A stretch of 64,000 nt of DNA from Mercenaria mercenaria (taxonomy: Eukaryota; Mollusca; Bivalvia; Venerida; Veneridae). Where the stretch lies: assembly GCF_021730395.1 (NCBI RefSeq), contig NC_069361.1, forward strand, positions 79,927,001 through 79,991,000, in the 5' to 3' direction. A model generated the notes under the pieces. That model searched no databases. It worked only from the letters and a program-made list of their open reading frames with translations, and was not told the origin of the DNA. A program made the translations under genes and the position numbers. The first letter of the stretch is position 1, and every line of letters begins with the position of its first letter. Of the stretch, positions 1-11,600 are shown in pieces.

Positions 1-468
1 TTCTGGAATATAACGGATTCTGACATTAAAAGACAGCCTACAAATGGTCCTGTCAACTGAGAGGCAATTACACGGGAAAATGTGGGAACAAATAGCATCT
101 AGAACCCAACGTTATCTCGTTAAAGGGACCAATTAACCAATCATTACAAGCATTAAATCCAATATATTCCATTGAAACAGAAAATTTTTATGATAAGTTT
201 CAACCTAATTCGGTAATAAATGTACTTTTAAGCTGATAAACGATACTTTTGTGGGCAATTATGATGGAAATATGATTTATGTTGTGCTTCTTTGACAGCG
301 AATTTATGTGTTTTTTCTTGATTTTATTTGTAAGGGTGAGTCATTGAGGTAATGGCAGCAAATTCAATATGGCGACATATTGTATAGTAACAGATGGCGT
401 ATACTTGTCGTAAAGCATTTCATGTTAGTTATATTGATCGATAAAATATGTATATCACAGATTGTTAG

Positions 469-720
469 GGGCCTCCGCGGCCGAGTGGTTAAGGTCGCTG
501 ACTTCAAATCACTTGCCCCTCACCGATGTGGGTTCGAGCCTCACTCGGGGTATTGAATTGTTCATGTGAGGAAACCATCCAGCTGGCTTACAAATGATCG
601 GTGGTTCTACCTGATGAAATAGTGTACAGAGGGGCAGCTGGGGTCTTCCTCCACCATCAAAGCTGGAAAGTCGCCATATAATTGTGTCGGTGCGACGTTA
701 AATCCGACAAAAATCACACA
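469..720 (+). mobile_element. tRNA-derived SINE with conserved core
   Basis: A pol III type head is visible: an A box (gccgagtggttaagg, about 480-494) and a B box (ggttcgagcc, 531-540), both resembling a class II (Leu/Ser-like) tRNA. A non-tRNA body follows, ending in a core around 684-703 (gtgtcggtgcgacgttaaat) and an A-rich 3' end near 720. This layout is typical of mollusc SINEs with a conserved central domain. It probably sits in an intron of the Kelch gene. Boundaries are approximate and no target duplication was resolved. Confidence 0.75.
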
Positions 721-2689
721 TTGTCAAGAGTTTGTTTGTGTTTGTTTTATAATAAATGCATATTGATCTATTGACATTAAGTAGACATGCCTATCTTAAG
801 AAGCAGCCCAGACATGTCGGTCAAAGTGATACATACTTCGTCTAGTCATGAAATACTTAAGTAAATTTCAAACCTCTTAAATATTAGTTCATATCTACAT
901 TATATGCTTTAGCCAGTTACAACTTTCTATCTGTAAGATTTTAATATTTTTCCAGTTTTTAGTTATCACAAACCTCAACTTCCCTTTAAAATATATTCTT
1001 TCTAACTCATCAGCATCGAATTTGATTTAAGTTTTGGTTAAGATATGAAAATGTCGAAGGGTCGTGCCTTTAAGGTTTAAATTGATTTTCAGTTTTAGAA
1101 TAATGATTTCAAATGCAAAAATGTTCCATTCTTAAAATCACTGCGATAATTATCACCGATCTGTGTCCATGGCTCGGTTTAGTCCCAATATAAAACAGTA
1201 TAGCTGGCACGTTCCATGGTTCAGATTCGGAAATTCAAGTCTACGCCGAAATACACGCTTCTATTGACAAAAATGACAAAAGAACATCTTTGCATTAACC
1301 ATGACGCGAGTCGACACGTTCCAAATATAATATAGACTCAGGGTGCAATACTGTCATTGGTCAATATCGAGATATTGTTCAGAAGCAAACTATCACGTGG
1401 TTAATTAGTTTTGAATCTGCTCCCTTCCCCCATAATGCAACATTGTCATTGGTTACTTTCATGTTTGTGCAAAAAGGCATATGGAACATTTAGATTTGTC
1501 TGCACACTCAATTTTTGTACCTGATCTATCGGCGTAAATATTATCATCAAAGAGGGAACTGCCCTCTCTGGGCTGTGGGCATACTAACAAGGTACATCAA
1601 TATGAGTAACTCATGTTCAAATGGCAACAATGTAAGATATTCTGCGCTGATAAAACAGACATCGGAAATAATTATCAGAACGATCAATGCACACATTATT
1701 AACAGAAATATAGCTTTGTGAGTCAGTCAGGATAAAACAAATGTAACACTATCCAGATTGTCCATTTGTTTCAAATTTAGATAGTCTTTGATGATAAAAA
1801 CGTACAGAACTCTAATGTATGTTTTACTAACTGATTTCATCAAAGCATCGACAATAAAAGACTTTTTCGTCTAAAACCCTCCTTGTTTTTTCAGCTATCA
1901 GAAGAACTATATCGGAATTCCATTTACTTCCGCTTATCGATGATTGGTTCGTTGATGCTCGTTTATGTTTTCAATTACTGGTTCGGCCACTTGAAGTGCC
2001 GATTAAAAACTCATCAGTTTTGATTTTTTCTCTGTGATAGGAAATAGTTGATTGTATCAACGAATAGCTTTATGAAACAATTATTTCGTTGATGTAAATA
2101 TTTGTAGGGCATGACAGTTCTCAATTACAGACTCAGTAATCAATGGGGCTGCTGCAGCATTTGTTTCACGGGCAATAGTTTTATGAGTCCGAACTAAAAT
2201 AAGAAATTTCTTTAAAATATCCAATAGTCTCACGCGGCTATTGTTATGTATCTGACCCTATCCTACTGTCTAGAAGTATTATAAAAAGAATAAGAATTGT
2301 AATATATATTTTGAAAACATTTGTTAATTGAGAGTTTTACACGATTTTCATCTTGATGATTGAATGTAATATGAGTAAAAGGGGCACAAATATGGCAAGT
2401 GAAGCTTAAAACGGTATTTTGCGTGACCAGGTATTTACAAATCTGCCTCTTATTCTAGAAATCATCAATTAGTTTACACTCATTTATTTCAGATGAACTT
2501 TAATTATGATGATGTAGACTAAATTTTAATAGTACATTCTTCAGTAAAACTGGCGTCTTCTTTTCATGCTGAAGCGTCTGCGATATTCGAACCAATGACC
2601 ACTGATAAAAACAATTTGTGTAAGACTCATATGCAAACTATTTTTGATACTTTTTTGCTCTTAATTAATTCAATATATATTTTGACTAG
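721..2689. other. non-coding AT-rich stretch, probable Kelch intron
   Basis: No supported exon, RNA gene or repeat array was found. Because the first visible Kelch exon begins at a splice acceptor (2689/2690), this stretch, like 1-468, is most simply intron; the gene's BTB/BACK or earlier Kelch exons would lie left of the window. Confidence 0.5.
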
Positions 2690-5600
2690 GTGGTGAAGTA
2701 AGGGGCGGCAAGGTAACCAGCACGGTCGAGTATTATGATCCTGGAACGGATACTTGGACGCCAATCAGAAGTCTACCACGGCCTAGAGTGGATCATGCGA
2801 GCTGTGTAGTAGGGGGTACCAGGCTTTATGTATCTGGTGGTATCTCTAATATAAAACACCAGTGCTCAAATGTGTTCTGGTAAGTCAGTCGCATATGCAT
2901 ATATATTTCTTTCGAAGTTAACTTGCAGCATGACGTTGTGCGTACAACCGTTTTTGTCGAGCCCGCTGGCGGTGAGCCCGACATAGTTGTCACAATGGCG
3001 ACTCGATGTATGTGCGTGCGTCCGTGTGTGCGTGCGTCCGTCCGGATTTGTTTGTCCGGACCATAACTTTGACATGCATGGAGCAATCTTGTTTATATTT
3101 GGCATGAATGTTAACCTCAGTGAGACGGAGTGTCCTGCGCAAACCTCAGGTTCCTATCTCAAAGGGCAAGGTCACAGTTGGAGGTCAAATATCATGTCAG
3201 AAGGCTTGTTGTTGTTCGACATGCGTTGAGGAAACTTGTTTATATTTGGCATGAATGTTTAACTCAGTGAGACGGAGTCACGGTCATGTGCAAACCCCAG
3301 GTGCCTATCTTAAAGGTTAAGGTCACAGTTAGGGGTCAAAGGGCTGGCTCGACATGTTGCCCGTGGGCATCTAGTTAATATTTTTTATTTAATTTTGTTA
3401 AGACCTACCATTAATTGAAATTATTAACGATTACAGACTTGTACTTCTATTGATTTCTACAAAATGTCAGTATGTTTTCTTTTTTCATTGAAAGTAATTG
3501 GGCTTTTTCAATAATGTACATATACAGATATTTTTCAGTGCAAATATTTCTTACTTAAGAAATACGTTATATTTGATATAATTTATTTTAGTGAAAAATG
3601 CGTCTACTCTATCCTTGAAGTAGAGGAATTTCTTCCTGTTGATATTTAACTTTACTGAAATGTTAACAAAATTCAAAAATGTGTACATGATTAAATACTT
3701 CCGGCATATGTATATTCTAACATTACTCATTTACGGGAATTTAAATAATTGTGCATTTTCATCTCCATAGTTAAAAAGAAATCCATTACATACCAAAGTC
3801 AGATTTGATCGCCTTTAAATTTTTGTGTTATATCAACATTATGTTATATTCCCCTTGTTGTATTGAACAATGCCTTGGTGAAATAAAAGATATGTTCTGT
3901 TCTCTTCTTTTCACTGATGGAATGAAAAGTCACAATGTTTAGGATCCTCGTATACAAAAAGTTTGACAACACATATATATCTTACACGGAGATATTTTGA
4001 ATGAAGCGAGTTGTTTTTAGATAATTTCAAAATAACTTCTGTGCTGATCGAACTGTTCTTCAGAAAATTACAATTGAAAATACACGAAAAAATGCATGTA
4101 CATGTCTTACACTGAGAAACAAACTTGCGAATATTTTTGCCGGATCTTAAAGATTTTAACAGATGTCGTAATGACTTGGTATAAACACTCATTATATTTT
4201 ACTTTAATTTTATGGATATTTAACACGGAAATGTTAATGAATCGTTTAACCTTTGATATGTCTCATGTTGATATAAAACCATTTCCCCATTTCCCTCTGA
4301 CTGCCTATCTATGTGTTTTTGCTTTACATTTTGTAATATAATTCATATTTAAGCCGCACCATGTGAAAACCAACATAGTGCATTTGCGACCAGCATGGAT
4401 CCGGACCAGCCTGCGCATCCGCGCAGTCTGGTCAGGAGCTATGCTGTTCGCTAACGGTTAGGGTTTGAAAGCGAACAGCATGGATCCTGGCCAGACTGCG
4501 CGGATGCGCAGGCTGGTCTGGATCCATGCTGGTCGCAAATGCACTATGTTGGTTTTCTCATGGTGTGGCTCTTTTTTGTTGCTTCCTGCAAGATCGTTGC
4601 TTTTCGTAATGCGTGCACATGCAGAAATCCAGTAAAATGCCTATTTTGATTGACAGCTTATGTTTTCCGTTGTGTATTTTTAAATGAATTGTCACATAAA
4701 ACCGTTTTAGGTGAACCTGAAGAAATATACATTTTACTATCATTTTTATTTCTAAATACACATAGTTTGCCAACAAACAATTTAAGTATTAAGTGTGATA
4801 TGATCCCTACATTTCAACAAAGCAATAAATCTCAGAAAAAATGCGAGAGTACGTATGATTGGACGTATCCATTAGACCAGCCGGGTTAATGTTATATTGA
4901 CGAAGTGTTTTTTCTCAAATATCATTCAGACTAAAACTTTAGAGACATTTTCAGGACTTCTTTAAAACAGTTTTGGATAATTTCAGTTTTAAAATGTCCC
5001 AGGAGCGGCAAGCAATCATTAAGGCTCATTTACCAATTAAGAAAAAAAGCTGTTAATTGTTTTTTCTTTCTAATTAATCTTTATTTAAGACAGCTGACCT
5101 TATTAAGAGCATAAGTCAGGTTGTGACTCACATTTTTTGTGTTAAAATCAACTTCTTTTTACAGATTTTTTTTCTGGAACCATTGTAACGCGCACGTTTT
5201 TATCGAAGGACGCGCGACTCATAACTTCATCATAAAATATTGAGCGTGTTTGATTGGTCCGTGTGGCGTAGTGATATAGAAGCGGCGAGATCAAAGGTCT
5301 TTGGGAAATGTGAGTGACCGTTCTCGGCGATTTAATGACTTAATTGTTGGAATCCGATTGATTTCTAGGGGCCATCTATAATAAATGTAATGAGTCAACA
5401 ATCGGGACTCTTCACAACATTGGTACTTACTCATTTCGTTTTATTTCACTACTCCTTATAAAAACATCGCCGGTCCATTATGTTTGCTATACCGACGGTC
5501 TTTATTCAATACATGTTTACCAGGTTTATAAGCTATTTGTGAAAATTAATTTCTGGCGTCATGTTATAATACAATTGAATGGTATATCGGCCAATAGTCA

Positions 5601-8600
5601 AATCTACTGGCTCTCGGTCTGTCGGACCTCGGACAATAGTATTGGCTATAGACCGATAAGTCATTCCATATATACATATATTTAAGTGTATAATATAGTA
5701 CGTAGGTCCTATATATTTGTATCCTCAACATACATGTGCTATTTTGACGAAGCCAGGCATGACAGTTATATTTGAAAAAAAATATATATTTTACCCTCAA
5801 TTTTATGTACTTCATAATGCTGTGTTTAGCGTTTACAATTCAGTTTTATATACATGTAATCATTAATATACAGTATACCTGTGATATAAATGTATATAAT
5901 AACAAATTTTGATATTTTCATACTATCTGTAGAAATAGGTTCATAATTATTTTCTAACACACATTTCGTGTTTGTATGTTTTATTGTTTTATTATCGTAT
6001 ATTATTTGGTGAGTAAGATCTTGTCTATAGATCAAACTAAAATTCATCATTTGAGGAAAGAACGATCATGGATATATTTAGCTTTCCATGTTTAATGATC
6101 AGTTTGAGTCTATTGCAGCTGTAATAAAAATAAAGATTATTTCATTTAAAACGTAAAATACATTAATATCTGTTACTAAGCTTTCTTAGTAACGAAATTA
6201 TAAGAAATTTAATTATCCTGAAATGTTTAAGATTCATGTTCATCTGAGAATGATTTTTTTAAAATTTCGATTTAATATTTTAAAGAAAGTGGAACACTGA
6301 ACGATACTGCCTGTTAAAGGTTTTCAAAATTAAAAAGTGTTGCTGATCAATCGTGTAAAAAATTATAAGTCTATAAAAAGGAAAGGAATAGATTTTTTTC
6401 TAATAATCATTGAGCTAGTTTTAAACATGTAATACCACATGTTCGTGACACGCACTTGCGATATTATCTGTTGCGAAATAACAAAATGCGGTTTCTGGGT
6501 ATTTTTCTAAATGTGTATTTAATATTCATCTTGCGTATTCCTGTAACCGACAGTCAGTCAATACTTATTGGGAAAGATGTGTCTTTTTTGTAGAAACTGT
6601 TCATTAATTAGTAATTTTAATCAAATCATCCACAAAAAATGATTAATAGTGTTCCGAACTGAGTATTGTTTAAGATTTTTAATTGGTTATAAATTTAATG
6701 AGATAGTCTTTTTTCTTCTTTCTACACGAATTACATGCTTTTTACTCGAATGGGTTTGAGTCATTTAGTGTTTTAGCCAGTTACTACAGAAATTTGACTA
6801 TTTTTCTCAATCAGACCTTTAAAAATGTAGAAAAGGTTACACTAATTCATTATGACATTGTTAAAAAACAAGTAAACAAATACAGAGACAAGTTGTCTAA
6901 TAAATGAACAAGATGAAATTTATCATACTGCATTATCCATTATATGCTTTGATACTAATTCCTCTAATATTTCGATGACAAAAACTTTTCAGTTCAATAA
7001 ACCAGGTGTTCATTTTTGCTGTAGTATCTTTTAATCAATGCAGCATTCAGTGCGCCGTATTTGACGTTTATAAATGAACAAACAGTGATTATAGAACAAT
7101 ATCTCAAAGTAAACAGAGAAAATGGACATTTTGTGTACATGTTTGCTCATTAATTAACTAAACTAATAACTAGTAATAAGGCTTTGTTTTTCAATTTCTA
7201 AAACAGCTTTGATGTAGGGTCGTGTCATCGTCAAATGATCGCGATGCCTTAAAAGTAATAACTCTTGCGTAAAAACGGTATGGTATATCAAATAACCTGA
7301 CGCCTATTTTCTTTTGCTGGATTTGACAAAAGATGGCGAGACCACGTGATCGCTGTTCTCAGTCACATGACTCATAATGCCAACATGGCGACATGACTCA
7401 GCGGAGCGCAGTTCAAAAACGAATTTATAAACGGTTCAGCGTATAATAGTTTATATTCATACTCACGGGTATGGTGTCGTTATTGACTTCAGATAAGGTT
7501 GATTAATGAAGAAACACGTTTTGGGAACCATTTGGCGCAATATTTTCCATTATAATTAACATCATAATATAGAATCCGAGTGCCAGTCTTGTTAAATGTC
7601 ATATTATTGATATGCATTAATTGTGCAAGTAATTATATAGATTTTATGGTATAATATTCTATAGTCAGATCAGCATGACAGAAATAATGATTAAGATAGA
7701 CTATTTATATTAATGACTGAAAATTTGCTTGAGAAAAATACGCGTATACCGATTCAATGTGTAATTAAAGTTCTGACATTCTTATCACGTTGTAAAAATG
7801 ATATAGGTCACATTTTACGTTTAACTACGATTTGAATATTTAACTAGGTCACCAGCGAACATTTCTTTTCGCCCAGGTACGGAATGAATCTAATTTAAGT
7901 GCACATTTACAAATGTCAGTGGGATTTTTACACCGTCTTATCTTATATCTAACATTTCTATATTATCTTTCCATCGCGCAATGTTTTTATTTCCGAATAT
8001 AAGATGTATTTATTTCCATTTTTTTTATTTTTGCAATTTGAAATGTTGAAATATATTTCATGCGCGAAAGCGTACATCCGGACAGTACAGCTGTCACATG
8101 AAAAAATAGGACCATGAGCCAAACCGGGTTCGAACTCATGATTGCCCCACCTTTTATTTAGTTACAGCAAAATCTTTAACTCACAGCAAGGTGTCTAAGA
8201 AGGGACACAGTTGCGTTTTGTAAAAAAAAAAACATGGAGAAGCTACATGTAATTATGACTGGTATGCAAAATGATTCATGACCTATCTAATTAGGAAATA
8301 TCATGTATGAACCACGAACTTCAATAATGCTACCTTTCGCACTGACATTTAAAATATAGGCAACCCAGACCGTTGTATAAAACTAATTATTTCACTTAAA
8401 TAGGTGCTGATTACTCACAAACTAAAAATTAATATATATATATAGGTTAATTTTGAGACTCGTCTGCCGAATAGGGAAATCAGCATGATTTACCTTTCAT
8501 AAGCGAAAGGGATTGGGGTGGGGCTGGGCCCCGCCCCCGCCAATTTTGATAGTGGACCAGCATATGGTCCCCCCGCCATCACCAACTTTTAACCACCAAA

Positions 8601-11600
8601 ACTAATTTTTTTCTCAGAAAAAGACTGAAGATAAAGGGGAAAAAGCTTATTTTGGAGGGCATTTAGACGTACTGATATGGATTTGATGTGATGTCTACTG
8701 TCACTAAGGGGGGAGGGGGCGGCGTGGGGGGGGGGGGGAACGTTTTTTTTTTTTGGTTTTTTTTTTTTTGGTTTCTTTTTTTTTGTTGTTGTCCAAAGAT
8801 TGTCAGGGAAAATCTGGGTAGGTTTAGCTGCCCGCCCCCACCATCCCCTATTGTCCCCTCCCGTAGTACGCCACTGCATTGCCTGCCTTATTACTGAATG
8901 ACACTCCCTAAATAACGGACTATTCCATTATTAAAAGAACAAAAACAGCGCTGACTTCGAAACCGAACTATAGTAATTTGCCGATATTGTTGACCACTCA
9001 GTCGTCGTGAGCTAAATTATATAACCGAGTTAATCCATTTACCGCTGTTCTTTCCATAACTTTTGCCCCTTTTACAGTAAAAATGTACTGGAAATGTTTT
9101 GCAGAATTGTATTATACTTGTTTTACGTACAATTACACGCTGTAATAGCTCAACTTAAAGTAATAAATGTTATTGTAGAGGATTGAACTTGTTGCTATCC
9201 TACTGATGTGCTATGATAAGACACAGGGCACTGGTTAAAGAACGTCGCAAATAACCAAAGTAGACGTCAGTCGGCAGTGTTCTGTCGTATCGCAAGTTGC
9301 GTACTACAACGAAGCTAAATAGTGAAGTAGAGGGGCGAGAGGGTGGCGGGGGTCTGATTGTTCATGTCGTCCGGTCATGAGCCTTAACATGGATAAAGGG
9401 AGATAACAGTCCTTAAACATACAAAGCGTATAACCAAAGAGTACTTCCCCTACATTTAATCGTCAAGATTACAGTTAAATTGAATTCATTTTTATAAAGT
9501 ATTGGCGAAATATTGCCATGGCTGAGTATATTTTGTTTGTAAGTAGTTATAAAATTTTGAAATGTTAATTAAATCTATCTTTATACAGTACATTCGATAA
9601 CGGCAGCAAAACCCCGAAATATGCTATAGAATGCCATTATTTAAAGGAATAAGTTATACTGATATTAACTAACATGAGACATTTAGGAGACCATACAGAG
9701 TATTTAACCCACAAATACGAGCTGTCGTGTTTGCTCAGGTAACTGTTGCAAACTAGAGTCCAATTTTCTTTTCACAAGCACTTCCATCGTATATCTTCTT
9801 GCTGACAGATCGGAATATTGCTAGACTGATCTCCCAGTCGGCCGATGTTAATATATAACAAAACGGACTGAGGTGGGAGGCTGAGTTAAAAGGTTTTTAA
9901 TTATGGTAAAAAGATCTAACTTAAAAAAAAATAAAAATGGCTTCAGCATGCTTACCTTCTTCGATAGCTTCGAAATTGGTAAAGGATGAATATCGGACGG
10001 TGCCACACTTTTCTAAGGAAAGTAGTTCTCAGTGTAACCCTCTGCTACATGTATACCATATTTAGTATGTACATGTACTTTGCGATGAGTAGTAGCGTTA
10101 ATAATAGAAGTTATTAACCTGAATATATTGTATCTAAACTAGCTGGAGTAAGCATGTTCCAAATCCATATCGACATAACATCAAAAATTACCCTTACCCC
10201 CTTTTTACTGTCATTCCACCTTCCCGAATACCATACCTCATACCCGGCTCACTCTCAGAAAGGTGGCAACACTATGACGGATTCTTAGACACTTATGGTG
10301 GAATATGTCATGCCAGATCCATCCCTATCAGTGATTTAAAACTATCTACTATCTGTAAGCCATTTCACGTTGCTGACACATATGTATACCTGGACCCATC
10401 AAAGTAACAATTAAGATATGCTAATAGATGATGTGCTCCAAAAATAAACTGTTGTAAAACATATTTTAGCATTTTGAGACTAGCTGATGTTTTGCCATGT
10501 GCCACTAAGGCAGACTTAGAAAAAGTTTTTCTATCACCCTGTCATCATGTTTACTATCACTCTTCCATCAAGTCTGGAAAAGATTTATCAAGTCTAGAAC
10601 TAGAGTCTTTTTTTGGTCCCCTTCAAGCATACTCTAAAAATTCTTTCAGCATTCCATTCTGATCCGGAATAAGAATTTAACAGCATTCTTTGGTGACAAA
10701 TGTCTCCCTGTACTAACAATCAATGCATTCATTTTTTTCTTGTCCGTTGGGATAATGAATCCTATCCAATCGTTTGTTAGTCCCTTACTGGTTGAAAACC
10801 AGTTTCGGGGACTATAGGATTGCGCTTTTCCGTCCGTCCGTCCGTCATTCCGTCCGTCCGCATTTTCGTGTCCAGTCTGTAATTCAACAATCCTTAAAGG
10901 ATTTTAATATTACTTGGCACAAATGTACCCCATGATAAGACAATATGTCGTGCGCAATACCCAGATCCCTAACTTAAAGGTGAATGTCACACTTGGAGAT
11001 CAAAAGTCGATAGTTTCCCCCCCCCCCCCCCCGTATTATCAATAACTCTGTCATCCGTGAAGGGATTTTAATATAACTTAGAACAAATGTTTTCCATAAA
11101 CAGGCAACATGTCTTACGCAACCCTTTATCGCTAACTCAAAGGTCAAGATCACTGTCAGAGGTCAAAGGTCAATAGGATTTTTTTCCCTTTTGGTACATA
11201 ACCCTGTCATCAACTAAGGGATTTTAATATTACTTGACACAAATGGTCCCCTAATGTGTAATGTGCCATACCTATACCCCAAGTGCAAAGGTCAAGCTCA
11301 CACCTTAAGGTCAAAAGTCAACATTGATCTTTTCCTGGCCAGTCTGTAAATATATTTATATAAGGTCATGTGACATATGGACCCAATTAAAAATGTTGGT
11401 ATATTTTCTTCAGAATTACTTCCCTTTAATATGATGATTTCTTACATTTTTTCTCATATTCTCCCACCAGTTTCAAAACCTATACATCATATCTAAAACA
11501 GTCGTTAGTGACAAACTGTGTGGATGGTCAGAGGCGAGAAAAGAGAAATATTGCAACTGGTTTGGATTTTCTTGTAGGAAATAATAATTATATGTTTAAT

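Noticed and set aside
1-2689. Search for BTB/BACK exons of the Kelch gene
   Set aside because: No long open frame or phase-1 donor with coding character was found, so the N-terminal part must lie outside the window.
8110-8200. tRNA-like B box (gggttcgaactc)
   Set aside because: No convincing A box or cloverleaf; at most a decayed SINE.
8589-8897. Proline/lysine and glycine/phenylalanine-rich frames
   Set aside because: Translations of G and T runs.
10474-10662. 62-residue frame in Kelch intron 1
   Set aside because: No usable splice sites or family; Kelch exons already join in phase without it.
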